Shown in pieces: positions 1-8,237 of a DNA stretch of 64,000 nt. The notes beneath the pieces are model-generated. The model worked only from the letters and a program-made list of their open reading frames with translations. It had not been told where the DNA came from and searched no databases. How positions within the stretch are numbered: position 1 is the stretch's first letter; every line of letters starts with the position of its first letter. The position numbers were made by a program, and so were the translations under genes. The stretch is from Acinetobacter lwoffii (GTDB taxonomy: Bacteria > Pseudomonadota > Gammaproteobacteria > Pseudomonadales > Moraxellaceae), in NCBI RefSeq assembly GCF_024129435.1, contig NZ_JAMXXN010000008.1, positions 62,001-126,000 of the forward strand. Direction: 5' to 3'.

Positions 1-234
1 GAACAAAGTCTGGTCGAACACTATAAAGTCAAGTTTCGCAAACTGTCTCAGGCCGAAATCGAGCGCTATATCGAAATTGAACAACCCTTGCAATGTGCAG
101 GCAGCTTTAAGTGCGAAAGCCTCGGTATCAGCCTGTTTGAAGAAATGATCGGACAAGATCAGACTACGCTGATGGGCATGCCGATGATCAAGCTCTGTCA
201 TATTCTTCGTGAATTAAAAATTTTGGTTCCTTAA
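1..234 (+). CDS. yceF: Maf-family nucleotide pyrophosphatase, YceF type (3' end only)
   Basis: The window opens inside this gene; 77 codons and the TAA stop at 232-234 are present. The visible C-terminal part carries the stretch CAGSFKCESLGISLFEEM, which matches the end of the Maf/YceF family (house-cleaning pyrophosphatases; E. coli YceF prefers m7GTP). The CAGSFK...G motif fits the YceF branch better than the dTTP/UTP-specific YhdE branch. The N-terminal substrate loop lies outside the window, so specificity is inferred. The next gene begins 30 bases downstream on the same strand, so co-transcription is possible. Confidence 0.8.
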   Translation, partial: EQSLVEHYKVKFRKLSQAEIERYIEIEQPLQCAGSFKCESLGISLFEEMIGQDQTTLMGMPMIKLCHILRELKILVP

Positions 235-263
235 TCTCTCCCTTTAAATTCAGGCTGTACTCT

Positions 264-1433
264 ATGTCTCAACCTTTAGACGTATTAGGCGGTATGACCG
301 CTGAACAATTCCTTAGCGAATACTGGCAAAAGAAACCTTTACTGGTGCGTAATGCGATGCCTGAAATCGCCAGTTTGCTTGAACCCAATGATGTGATGGA
401 GCTTGCGCTTGAAGAACATGTCACTGCCCGTCTCATCAAGCAAAAAGACCGTGATCCGAATCAGTGGAGCGTAAAATCTTCGCCTTTGCTTAAGGCCGAT
501 TTCCAGAAGATGCCCAAGCTCTGGACGCTTTTGGTTCAGGCTGTAGATCACTATTCATTTGACCTATCGGCACTTTGGAAAAAACTCCCATTTATTCCAC
601 AATGGCGTCGCGATGACATCATGGTGTCTTATGCACCGCAAGGCGGCTCAGTGGGCAAACATTTCGATTTCTATGATGTATTTCTGGTACAAGGCCATGG
701 TCATCGTCGCTGGCAGCTCGGGCAAATGTGTGATGCTGAAACCGCTTTCGTTCCGGGCCAACCGCTTAAGTTACTGCCTGAAATTGATGTCCACTTTGAT
801 GAAGTGCTGGCACCTGGCGACTTGCTCTATGTACCGCCCGGTCTGGCTCACTACGGCGTAGCTGAAGATGACTGCCTGACTTATTCATTCGGTTTCCGCA
901 TGCCGAATATCAGTGACATGATGGATCGTGTCGGGGATAAATTCTCTGAAAATGAAACGCTACGCAACCCGCTGCTGGATATCATCCGAGATCAAGTGGG
1001 TACTATCGGTGAAGTGCGCAGCAATGAGCTAGAATATCTGAAAGAACACATCATGCAGCAACTGCATAACTCGAATGTTCTCGAAGATGCCATCATGAGC
1101 TTGATGTCCGAACCTAAATATCCTGAAAACCTGCCTGAAGCAGAAGAAATCGGTACAGGTGATCTGGAAGAAGCACTGGATCAAGGCTATAGCCTGATGC
1201 TCGAGCCAGCTTCACGCCTGCTTTATACTGAAACGGACGGCGATGTTTTGTTCTGGGCCAATGGTGAAGGTGTCTGTATTTCGGAGGCATTTACCGCAAA
1301 ACTCAAACAGCTTGCAGATGGTGAAGCGCTATTTTTCGGTGAAGACTTCACTGATGAAGAGATTCTGGAAGATGTTGCGGCATTATTAAATGAAGCCGTG
1401 TTGATGCTGGTTCCACCAGCAGAAGATGAGTAA
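264..1433 (+). CDS. roxA: 50S ribosomal protein L16 3-hydroxylase (JmjC/cupin-4 oxygenase)
   Basis: A 389-residue Fe(II)/2-oxoglutarate oxygenase of the YcfD/RoxA family, which hydroxylates an arginine of ribosomal protein uL16. The iron ligands are visible as the HxD pair His133-Phe-Asp135 and a distal His195 in the PPGLAHYG segment. The N-terminal two thirds form the JmjC barrel. The rest matches the family's dimerisation and winged-helix-like C-terminal region, and the length is close to E. coli YcfD. The ATG at 264 is the first in frame. A strong hairpin and U-tract follow at 1466-1496, so the gene ends its transcription unit. Confidence 0.88.
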   Translation: MSQPLDVLGGMTAEQFLSEYWQKKPLLVRNAMPEIASLLEPNDVMELALEEHVTARLIKQKDRDPNQWSVKSSPLLKADFQKMPKLWTLLVQAVDHYSFDLSALWKKLPFIPQWRRDDIMVSYAPQGGSVGKHFDFYDVFLVQGHGHRRWQLGQMCDAETAFVPGQPLKLLPEIDVHFDEVLAPGDLLYVPPGLAHYGVAEDDCLTYSFGFRMPNISDMMDRVGDKFSENETLRNPLLDIIRDQVGTIGEVRSNELEYLKEHIMQQLHNSNVLEDAIMSLMSEPKYPENLPEAEEIGTGDLEEALDQGYSLMLEPASRLLYTETDGDVLFWANGEGVCISEAFTAKLKQLADGEALFFGEDFTDEEILEDVAALLNEAVLMLVPPAEDE

Positions 1434-1465
1434 GCTTTTCACAGGTCTATTTAAGCGATAATTTT

Positions 1466-1496
1466 AAGAGGATCACATGATCCTCTTTTTATTTTT
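1466..1496 (+). terminator. Rho-independent terminator after roxA
   Basis: The stem AAGAGGAT / ATCCTCTT closes a CACATG loop and is followed by TTTATTTTT. It lies between the convergent roxA and histidine kinase genes and probably serves roxA mainly, since the U-tract on the other strand is weak. Confidence 0.8.
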
Positions 1497-1517
1497 AAAG
1501 TATAGAATTCTAAGCAC

Positions 1518-3440
1518 TTAAGGTTGATACAGCTCTAATACAACACGAATCAGCGTATTTCCTTGTTCAGATTCAATCTGGAACAATCCTCCCATACGCT
1601 CAACCCGCATTTTCATGCTGCGCATTCCAATACTCAGGCCATTTTTTTGCACCATGTCAGCATCGAAACCGATGCCATTATCCTGAATACTCAGGGTAAG
1701 CTGATGCGGCTGTGAATATTCCAGACTGACTTTCACCTGACTGGCCTGACTGTGCTTAATGATATTGGTCAGACTTTCTTCGACTACTCGGATCAAGGTC
1801 AAACACTGTAATGCAGTCGGTTCACGCTGCCAGACTTTTGGAAATGACCATTCAACTTCAATCTCCATTTCTTCCATCAGCTGGGTAAAGCGATAGCGCA
1901 CCGGTGCAATCCAGAGTACCGGCGTTTGTGGGACTTTATTTTCAATAGATGAACCACTATCAATGATTTGCCTGAGATCATCTCTGAGCAATTTCAGCAT
2001 GGATAGAAACTGCTGTTTAGAAACTGTTTCGCTACTTTGATCCACCAGAATCATAGATCGGACAATAGACCCTCCCAACCCGTCATGCAGTTCATGAGAC
2101 AGATTAATCCGCTCTTGCAGACGAACATTCGTCAGCTCCAGTTGGTGTTTATCGCTCAGGCTTTTATTCAGGTCGGCACTGACCTGTTGGACTTTACGTT
2201 CTAACTGGCTATTAAATTTTTCGATTTTCCTGACATTACGATTTAAGCGTGTACCCATAATGAGCACGACAAACAAGGTAATAATCGGTGAGGTATAGGG
2301 AGATAAAGGTGAAAACTCATTGACCGTGGTTTGGCTCAACATGATCAGGTCGATAACTACACACAGCAGAATCCCCCAAAGACATAACGTCAGGAAGAGA
2401 TATTCTCCATTTCGGGTTTTGATGGCCTGATAGCTGATATACACAGTACAACTAACAAAGAGCAATACATAGATGATAAACACTCCGCCCAGTACCTGCT
2501 CCAGATAATCCAAGGGACTGATCATAACCAGTAGGCTGGATAGAACGCTGACTAGAATAAATCCTCGTTCTAGCTGCTTAAATTTCTGTTTTACAAAGCG
2601 GATCAGATACAGACAAAAACAATGGATATAGGCAATGAAAAAAAGCATATTGGCTTTAGCTGCCGAAATCGTGGAGCGAAATGGAAAATTTTCTGTAGTC
2701 AACACATTGGAAATAAACAGAATCCACAACAGTGAACTGAGTGCTAGCCAGCCAAAAGTGGTTTCTGAATGCCGGAATAACCAGATAATGAAACAGATCA
2801 GCCCAATCGTGGCAGAGAAAATCATATTAATCTGGAATACAGTACGACGATCCCAGATTTTGCCTAGATACTGCTGGCTATTGACCAGTACATTATTAAA
2901 TTGAATATTGCCTAGGCCCGCGCTTTGGAAACTGTAGCCATTTACATAAATTAGGATTTCATTACTGTCTTTACGCAAACCACTAATCGGGAAAACCCAG
3001 TAACGCGGCATATTCCAGCTTTTCGATAAAGGTTCTTGCAAGTTCTGGTCAGACCAAAGCAAGTCACCATTCAAAAACACGGCACCTGCTGAATTAATAT
3101 AATCAATAGAAAAGGCAACCGGTTCTGCAAGACGAATATTGTCCTGACATGACCAGCGCCAGACGATCTTGTACCAGGCACCCCCATGATAACTCTTCCA
3201 GTTGTTCTGCCAGTTATCCGGCAAACGTACGCTTTGCCAGCCCGATTTCGGCATCTCGGTAGGACCCTGAGCCTGAACCTTCTGAATATAGTCGATCTTC
3301 ACCTGACAAAGATCATTAATCTGAAAATGGCTTTGTGCCTGACTCATCCTACAGAACAAGCAAAGCCAGCTAAATAGGACAAAAATGCAGATCCATTTCA
3401 GTCGCTGCCGTTCGATGCTTCTAGAACAGGCAGATGACAT
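1518..3440 (-). CDS. 7TMR-DISM sensor histidine kinase (NarL-type HisKA_3)
   Basis: A 640-residue membrane sensor kinase. Residues 13-35 form a signal/anchor segment. Residues 40-195 look like an extracytoplasmic jelly-roll sensor domain. About seven hydrophobic helices span 200-400 (7TMR-DISM layout), followed by a coiled coil near 405-445. The dimerisation/phosphoacceptor motif LSHELHDGLGG has its likely phospho-His at 452. A C-terminal HATPase_c contains DNGIGFD and GLSIGMRSM. Its ATG overlaps the stop codon of the response regulator gene by one base (TAATG), so the two are almost certainly translationally coupled partners. I do not recognise the stimulus. The jelly-roll plus 7TM architecture elsewhere often senses carbohydrates or small molecules, but that is family knowledge only. 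Confidence 0.82.
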   Translation of the reverse strand: MSSACSRSIERQRLKWICIFVLFSWLCLFCRMSQAQSHFQINDLCQVKIDYIQKVQAQGPTEMPKSGWQSVRLPDNWQNNWKSYHGGAWYKIVWRWSCQDNIRLAEPVAFSIDYINSAGAVFLNGDLLWSDQNLQEPLSKSWNMPRYWVFPISGLRKDSNEILIYVNGYSFQSAGLGNIQFNNVLVNSQQYLGKIWDRRTVFQINMIFSATIGLICFIIWLFRHSETTFGWLALSSLLWILFISNVLTTENFPFRSTISAAKANMLFFIAYIHCFCLYLIRFVKQKFKQLERGFILVSVLSSLLVMISPLDYLEQVLGGVFIIYVLLFVSCTVYISYQAIKTRNGEYLFLTLCLWGILLCVVIDLIMLSQTTVNEFSPLSPYTSPIITLFVVLIMGTRLNRNVRKIEKFNSQLERKVQQVSADLNKSLSDKHQLELTNVRLQERINLSHELHDGLGGSIVRSMILVDQSSETVSKQQFLSMLKLLRDDLRQIIDSGSSIENKVPQTPVLWIAPVRYRFTQLMEEMEIEVEWSFPKVWQREPTALQCLTLIRVVEESLTNIIKHSQASQVKVSLEYSQPHQLTLSIQDNGIGFDADMVQKNGLSIGMRSMKMRVERMGGLFQIESEQGNTLIRVVLELYQP

Positions 3441-4123
3441 TACAGAATTCCCAAGTGCCGTGCGGTACTGACCGCCTTAGTACGTTTACTGACCGAGAGT
3501 TTGCGGTAAATATGCTTGATATGACTTTCGACGGTATAGCGTGACACACAGAGCTGCTCGGCAATTTCACGATTACTCAGACCTTGCGCAACCAAGGACA
3601 GGATTTCCTGCTCCCGGTGTGTGAGCGTTTCCTGATCCGCAGCTGACCTGTTCTGCTCTACTGTTGCTGAAATGGTGGGAGTAGAAATCTGTTTTAAAAT
3701 TTCACGGGCAATAAAGGGATCAATCGGTGCACCGCCACGCAAAATACTGCGGATGGCCAAGGCGACTTCAATATCATCCCGCTCTTTAAGCACATAACCG
3801 GTCGCACCAGCCTGAATTGCGCTAAACAGACTATCTTGGGTACTCCAGGCAGATACCACCAGAATCAGAGCTTGTGCGTCCTGTTCGCGGATTTTTTCAA
3901 TAATTGAAATCCCACTTCCATCTGGCAACCCCAAATCTACTAAGGCCAGTGCAATCGGTTGTTGCTGAACTATGGAATATGCTTCTTTAACCGTATTGGC
4001 AAATAGCAGAACGTCTTCGTTATAACCCAGATTGGTTAATATAATTTTTAAACGGCGCTGAATGACATATTCATCTTCAACGATTAATACAGGTACTGGC
4101 AAGACTGCCTCTGGTGCTGTCAT
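3440..4123 (-). CDS. LuxR/NarL-family response regulator
   Basis: A 227-residue two-component regulator. The receiver domain covers residues 10-125, with the acidic pair Glu-Asp near 16-17, the phospho-acceptor Asp at about 63 (in ALVDLGLPDG) and a Lys in YVLKERDD. A LuxR-type helix-turn-helix occupies the last 60 residues (LTHREQEILSLVAQGLSNREIAEQL). I place the start at ATG 4123 because AAGGGG lies 7 bases upstream; the GTG two codons earlier sits too close to that site. The gene precedes and overlaps the histidine kinase gene, so the pair is an operon. Targets are unknown. An AT-rich 200-base region with a 16-base palindrome (4188-4203) lies upstream. Confidence 0.85.
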   Translation of the reverse strand: MTAPEAVLPVPVLIVEDEYVIQRRLKIILTNLGYNEDVLLFANTVKEAYSIVQQQPIALALVDLGLPDGSGISIIEKIREQDAQALILVVSAWSTQDSLFSAIQAGATGYVLKERDDIEVALAIRSILRGGAPIDPFIAREILKQISTPTISATVEQNRSAADQETLTHREQEILSLVAQGLSNREIAEQLCVSRYTVESHIKHIYRKLSVSKRTKAVSTARHLGIL

Positions 4124-4270
4124 AAGCACGCCCCTTATATTTATTGTTATGTCCCCTTGAAGATTAAAATATAAACAAAAAAGATCTAAAAATCATGATT
4201 TTTTTCATTTATTTATAAGATTGGGTTTTATGCTCCTTAGCGATACATAATCTCTCTCGCACTAAACACA

Positions 4271-4303
4271 AATAAAAAAATGCCATCCGTTGATAAGATG
4301 GCA
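4271..4303 (-). terminator. Rho-independent terminator after the GST-like gene
   Basis: On the minus strand TGCCATC and GATGGCA pair around a short loop and are followed by a run of T (TTTTTTTATTTG). It lies just downstream of the stop at 4346. Confidence 0.75.
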
Positions 4304-4345
4304 GTTCTAGATAGAAAATATTTGAAGTTATACAAGCTTCCTACT

Positions 4346-5128
4346 TTAAGCAGTACCATATTGCTGTTTTAAATATTTCACAATCTCCGCCGATTCAAAC
4401 ATGCTCACCCCTGTATTTGGATCGATCAGATAAGGCAACTGAATCGTATTTCCCATCATCTTAAACAGCTGTTCACGCTTACCACCCGCAAGCGGTTCAT
4501 ATTTCCCCGGCTTTAAACGCAACTTGGCTGGTCCATAATCCTGCCAACGTTCTTTGGCCACATTATGAAAAACAAAGGGAATTTCAAGCTCTGAGAGAAC
4601 ACCACGTACCACCCGAACAAAAGGACTGGCTTCAAAACCCCATAATTCCAATAGCTGGTCCGGTGCCGGACGATCAAGCACCTGTTTATTGATCCAGACT
4701 CCGCGCGCACCATTAATAATTGTTCCGGCAAAAGCAGCGACTGGAATTTTCGGATAAGTTGCATATTTCTTTGGCGTTTTGCCACTTTTGCCATAATGCT
4801 TGAATAAATGATGGATAATATCCTGCGACTCATACATCTGATCGCCTGTATTTTCATCTACTAAAAATGGAAAGCGGGTCTTGCCGCCCAACTGTTTTAC
4901 GGCCGGACGATATTTCGTACCACCCTTAGGGCACGGATAGACTTCATAATCCAGATTGAGTAAGGTCAGCACTTCACGCACTCGACGACAAAAAGGTGAA
5001 CCTTCAAATTCATAGAGCTTGATTGATTTTTCAGGCTGATTCGGAAATGGCGTTCCGACCATGCCACGTCCCCCTTGGGCGACTGAAGAGGCTAAGGCTT
5101 GTGCGACTTTAATTTGATGACTCAACAT
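4346..5128 (-). CDS. Protein with two glutathione S-transferase N-terminal (thioredoxin-fold) domains
   Basis: A 260-residue soluble protein made of two GST_N/glutaredoxin-like domains in tandem: residues about 35-115 (YEFEGSPFCRRVREVLTLL) and about 160-255 (LWGFEASPFVRVVRGVLSEL). Each ends in a similar motif naming an SAEIVKYL- or SQDIIHHL-type helix, as expected for an internal duplication. The first domain keeps one cysteine of the usual CPFC active site (SPFC); the second has lost both (SPFV). The helical C-terminal domain of ordinary GSTs is absent. Substrate and role are unknown; a thiol-dependent redox or binding role is inferred from the fold. It is followed by a terminator and appears monocistronic. 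Confidence 0.75.
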   Translation of the reverse strand: MLSHQIKVAQALASSVAQGGRGMVGTPFPNQPEKSIKLYEFEGSPFCRRVREVLTLLNLDYEVYPCPKGGTKYRPAVKQLGGKTRFPFLVDENTGDQMYESQDIIHHLFKHYGKSGKTPKKYATYPKIPVAAFAGTIINGARGVWINKQVLDRPAPDQLLELWGFEASPFVRVVRGVLSELEIPFVFHNVAKERWQDYGPAKLRLKPGKYEPLAGGKREQLFKMMGNTIQLPYLIDPNTGVSMFESAEIVKYLKQQYGTA

Positions 5129-5157
5129 AGTATTTTCCTATTTTTTTTTATATGAAT

Positions 5158-5187
5158 GAAAGACAGAATCTAGGCATCCTGTCTTTC
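5158..5187 (-). other. Perfect 9-bp inverted repeat downstream of rraA
   Basis: GAAAGACAG and CTGTCTTTC flank a 12-base loop between rraA and the GST-like gene. There is no clean U-tract on either strand, so it may be a weak terminator or an mRNA 3'-end stabiliser. Confidence 0.45.
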
Positions 5188-5244
5188 AGGGTACAGATGA
5201 GTTTTGTTGTTATTCTTGCATGCAGAAATGCAGATTTCAGCCGA

Positions 5245-5754
5245 TTAAGCCACTAATGCTGTTTTAGACAGCACAATACCATTATTGTCTGCATAAACAT
5301 ACTCGCCTGCATTAAACGTGACACCACCAAAACAGAGAGAGATATCAACTTCACCCACACCCTTGCGGTTGCTCTTTTGCGGAATAGCCGCCAATGCATG
5401 CACACCAAGATCAAGTTCAGCAATCGCATCGACATCACGAACGCAACCATAAATAATTACGCCATTCCAGTGATTTTTTACCGCTGATTCTGCAATCAGG
5501 TCACCCATCAAGGCACAGCGCATGGATGCACCGCCATCTACGACCAAGACCTTGCCTGTTCCATCTGTGGCCAATAATTCTTTGACCCGTGAGTTATCTT
5601 CAAAACACTTTACTGTCACAATCTGACCGCCAAAGGTTTTGCGCGCCCCATAACTCTTGAAAAATTTACCGTCCAGGCAAGGTGTAACTACCTGAAGTTC
5701 TAGTTCTGGATGATCATCTAACAAGTCACAGGTGACAAATGCTGCTGTAGACAC
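5245..5754 (-). CDS. rraA: RraA-family protein (ribonuclease E activity regulator / HMG aldolase fold)
   Basis: A 169-residue protein covering the whole RraA family. Hallmark segments are TCDLLDDHPEL near the N-terminus, the glycine-rich VVDGGASMRCALMGDLIAE near 90-110, and NGVIIYGCVRD near 115-125. E. coli RraA binds RNase E and inhibits mRNA decay; close relatives are divalent-metal aldolases for 4-hydroxy-4-methyl-2-oxoglutarate. Sequence reading cannot separate the two roles. The start is GTG at 5754, backed by GAGGGG 8 bases upstream and no nearby ATG. It lies 12 bases downstream of the Rossmann-protein gene on the same strand, so the two are probably one operon. Confidence 0.85.
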   Translation of the reverse strand: MSTAAFVTCDLLDDHPELELQVVTPCLDGKFFKSYGARKTFGGQIVTVKCFEDNSRVKELLATDGTGKVLVVDGGASMRCALMGDLIAESAVKNHWNGVIIYGCVRDVDAIAELDLGVHALAAIPQKSNRKGVGEVDISLCFGGVTFNAGEYVYADNNGIVLSKTALVA

Positions 5755-5766
5755 GGTGTTTTCCCC

Positions 5767-6432
5767 TCATTTCATTTTTTGTATGCGTAAATTATCATAA
5801 ATTTCAAATTTTACCGTCTGAGTTAGCGCGGCCTCGACCATAGTATGAGCCACCTGATCGGCTGTCACTGGCTTATACGCAAAACTATCTGGAATAAAAC
5901 GCGATACTTTGTGGTAAACCTGCTGCGCGATATCTTCCAAAAAGCGCTGCTCTGGACGTGCACCAATGAGTAATGAAGGTCGAATCAGGCTGATTCTGTC
6001 CAAGGACAATGTTTGCACATATTCTTCCAGCTCACCTTTGACCCGATTATAGTAAAAATGCGATTGGGAATCCGCACCCATTGCGCTTAGCAAAAGATAA
6101 TGGGCTGAGGTTTGCTGTAATAGCTCTGCAAAGTGAGCATTTATGGTATAATCAATACTATAAAATGCCTGTTTGGATCCGGCTTTTTTCATGGTGCTGC
6201 CCAGGCAGCTAAAACCATGGCTATGCTTGCTGACATCCTGATCATTCAACATCAGGAAATCTTCCAGTACCAGTTGTTGAACTTTATCCAAAGCATCCAG
6301 ATCATTTTGATGTTTTCTGACCACTGCAGTAATCTGCTGGCAAGTCGGCTCAGCTTGCAAACGTTTTATCAGTTGTTTTCCCACCAAGCCGGTGGCACCT
6401 ATCACGATGGGATGAGTCAGTGATTTAGTCAT
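5767..6432 (-). CDS. NAD(P)-binding Rossmann-fold protein (NAD-dependent epimerase/HTATIP2-like)
   Basis: A 221-residue protein beginning with the dinucleotide-binding loop GATGLVGKQL at residues 13-22. It has the short atypical-SDR layout: LLLSAMGAD near 115 and YYNRVKGELEEYV near 127-139 with the Tyr-x-x-x-Lys pair. This resembles the TIP30/YbjT-like group of nucleotide-sugar-epimerase relatives. Substrate unknown. It is the first gene of a probable two-gene operon with rraA. The start ATG at 6432 is followed directly by MTKSLTHPIVIGATG, as usual for the family. Confidence 0.7.
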   Translation of the reverse strand: MTKSLTHPIVIGATGLVGKQLIKRLQAEPTCQQITAVVRKHQNDLDALDKVQQLVLEDFLMLNDQDVSKHSHGFSCLGSTMKKAGSKQAFYSIDYTINAHFAELLQQTSAHYLLLSAMGADSQSHFYYNRVKGELEEYVQTLSLDRISLIRPSLLIGARPEQRFLEDIAQQVYHKVSRFIPDSFAYKPVTADQVAHTMVEAALTQTVKFEIYDNLRIQKMK

Positions 6433-6633
6433 TTTTTATACGATCTCCTAGGTGGAATACTAATCTAACGTTTTCTTTAGAATTTTTCTGCATCTAAAAT
6501 GTTGTCAAAGCATGTCAAGACTTGACTTCGGTGCTTAGTTTAATCAAAATATGGCACTTGTTTACGGGCTGGTGATAATTCCTCTGATGTTGGTTTTCAG
6601 TTGAGTTTCAGCCCGCCCAGACCAATCTATTTC

Positions 6634-6639
6634 AAGGAG
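6634..6639 (+). promoter_or_regulatory. Ribosome binding site fixing the GTG start of rpsT
   Basis: AAGGAG sits 7 bases before a GTG codon at 6647. No ATG lies in frame nearby. S20 in E. coli also uses a non-ATG start, which helps autogenous translational control there. Confidence 0.7.
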
Positions 6640-6646
6640 TGCACGA

Positions 6647-6916
6647 GTGGCAAACTCTGCTCAAGCTAAAAAACGTGCTCGTCAAAACGTTAAAGCACGC
6701 AAACACAACGCAAGCTTGCGTTCTATGGTTCGTACCTATCTTAAACGTACATTAGCTGCTATCAGCACTAATGACTATGCTGTTGCTACTGAAGCGTACA
6801 AATCGCTTGTTCCAGTAATCGACCGTATGGCTGACAAAGGCATCATCCATAAAAACAAAGCAGCTCGTCATAAGAGCCGCTTGAACGCGCAAGTTAAAGC
6901 ACTAGCTTCTAACTAA
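6647..6916 (+). CDS. rpsT: 30S ribosomal protein S20
   Basis: An 89-residue, Lys/Arg/Ala-rich protein that begins [13 protein letters not shown] and matches bacterial S20 in length and sequence ([13 protein letters not shown], ...[15 protein letters not shown]). It binds 16S rRNA in the 30S body. It is a single-gene unit: over 200 bases of non-coding leader precede it and a strong terminator follows at 6925. The GTG start is discussed in the adjacent ribosome-binding-site entry. Confidence 0.97.
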   Translation: MANSAQAKKRARQNVKARKHNASLRSMVRTYLKRTLAAISTNDYAVATEAYKSLVPVIDRMADKGIIHKNKAARHKSRLNAQVKALASN

Positions 6917-6924
6917 TCGCAAAT

Positions 6925-6953
6925 GAAAAAAGCCCTTTTTAGGGCTTTTTTTG
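6925..6953 (+). terminator. Rho-independent terminator of rpsT
   Basis: AAAAAAGCCC / GGGCTTTTTT hairpin with a small TTTTTA loop, starting 9 bases after the rpsT stop. Confidence 0.92.
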
Positions 6954-7070
6954 TGCCTGAATTTAAAGAAATCAGAAAAATATAACGATTCATTCAGAAA
7001 AATAATCCGTTTAGACGCCCCTCATATAGCCGATACGATGAGATAAAAACCTGAATCCGCCTCTTTTAGA

Positions 7071-7196
7071 TTATTGATCTTTATCCATAGAGGATGGCGA
7101 AGTAGTTTTATCCTGTTGCGTAGTGTCAGAATCCCGCTTTTGACATGCGGTTAAACCCAGAATCGCGATCAGGCTAAAAATTGTAATAATTTTCAT
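7071..7196 (-). CDS. Small lipoprotein, 41 residues, unknown function
   Basis: A short reading frame from ATG 7196 to TAA 7071. The protein starts MKIITIFSLIAILGLTACQK: a charged start, a hydrophobic core and a lipobox LTAC with Cys18, i.e. a type II signal peptide. The mature part is about 24 residues, hydrophilic and low-complexity (rich in D, Q, T, S, K), with no recognisable domain. GAGGA lies 6 bases before the ATG. It resembles the tiny entericidin-like or orphan lipoproteins common in Acinetobacter, but no family can be assigned. It stands alone between the rpsT terminator and the phosphatase gene. The evidence that it is real is the joint presence of ribosome site, signal peptide and lipobox. 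Confidence 0.7.
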   Translation of the reverse strand: MKIITIFSLIAILGLTACQKRDSDTTQQDKTTSPSSMDKDQ

Positions 7197-7384
7197 GGTT
7201 TTTCCTCAAGATGAATATTTCTATATTTATTAAGCATAGATAATTTTTATACTTACATTATTGAACTTTCACCCTATAAATGTAAAAGATGCAGTTTAAA
7301 ACTTATTTTTATCGTTTTAGCCTGACTTTTATTGAATGATCAATATGAAAGGCCATACGATCTTCATAATTTCTACCCCCCAAT

Positions 7385-7420
7385 AAAAAACTCAATTGCT
7401 GCGAACAATTGAGTTTTGAA
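7385..7420 (-). terminator. Rho-independent terminator after the histidine phosphatase gene
   Basis: On the minus strand AAAACTCAATTG pairs with CAATTGAGTTTT around a short loop and runs into TTTTTTATTG, 15 bases past the stop at 7435. Confidence 0.85.
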
Positions 7421-7434
7421 TAGATCAATTTGAT

Positions 7435-8175
7435 TTAAGAAAGTTGGGAACGTTTAAAATCGGCAATATCCAGTTCATGCACCTGTCCGCGCCAGATCCA
7501 TTTCAGCTTGGATTCTAAAAATACATCACCTTCAAACCAGACAAACAGACCTTCCATCATTTTTGGCCAGTCTTCCCGACTGACATCCTGACGTCCCGAC
7601 ATCACCGCAATCATTGCTGCCAAAATGGTGTCGTGGCTGACGGCCAGACTCAATCCATATTTATTTTGCGGATGAGTGTTGTAAATCAGTTCCAGCACAT
7701 CCACCACACCATGAATCGGCTGTTTCATCCCTGGCAAGGCATTATTGACAAAACTGTTAATGAAACCGAGCGCACCCTGCTTGGCAAAATAAGGCCCGGC
7801 TTTTTGAATATCCAGCACAAAACTGCCAGGCTCCACTAGAAGTCCCTGTTCAATAATTTCAATACGATGGGTATTCTGCTCAGGGGTAACCGCATCTGCC
7901 CCCTCAATCATCAATGCAGCGGTATCAATACAACGCTGAATCGGACTTGAAATACAGTGATGAATCACACGATCAGTTTGATCAGCCAGATAAGCACCCC
8001 ACTCTTGCGCCAGATCCCGTCCCTGATTGGTCAGTTGCAGATCATAGCCTGCCAAACCTTGACCCGGAACCTCCTCACGAATCGAATGCCGTGTGAATAA
8101 GGTGACAGGCGTTTGTACATCGGGCAATAAATCAATTGCACTCAACATACTCGGTGGAAGCAGTTTCAGGGACAC
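7435..8175 (-). CDS. Histidine phosphatase superfamily protein (phosphoglycerate-mutase fold)
   Basis: A 246-residue protein with the branch-1 histidine phosphatase signature TLFTRHSIREE near residues 25-35 (catalytic Arg-His). A second Arg sits in SSPIQRCIDTAALM near 75-85, and the distal His in AVSHDTILAAMIA near 178. Substrate is unknown; the fold includes phosphatases for sugars, nucleotides and phosphoproteins. The start is uncertain: GTG 8175 has only a weak upstream site, and ATG 8148 (9 codons in) would also keep the domain complete. It ends at a good terminator and is probably monocistronic, 62 bases downstream of cysQ on the same strand. Confidence 0.75.
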   Translation of the reverse strand: MSLKLLPPSMLSAIDLLPDVQTPVTLFTRHSIREEVPGQGLAGYDLQLTNQGRDLAQEWGAYLADQTDRVIHHCISSPIQRCIDTAALMIEGADAVTPEQNTHRIEIIEQGLLVEPGSFVLDIQKAGPYFAKQGALGFINSFVNNALPGMKQPIHGVVDVLELIYNTHPQNKYGLSLAVSHDTILAAMIAVMSGRQDVSREDWPKMMEGLFVWFEGDVFLESKLKWIWRGQVHELDIADFKRSQLS

Positions 8176-8237
8176 GTTACAGCCAACTCTGGATTGGTAA
8201 TAGGTTAAGCACCACTATAACACGCTCAGAATTTTGC

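Noticed and set aside
4188..4203. 16-base palindrome AAAAATCATGATTTTT upstream of the response regulator
   Set aside because: AT-rich palindromes arise easily in this composition; without a second copy it is not evidence for an operator.
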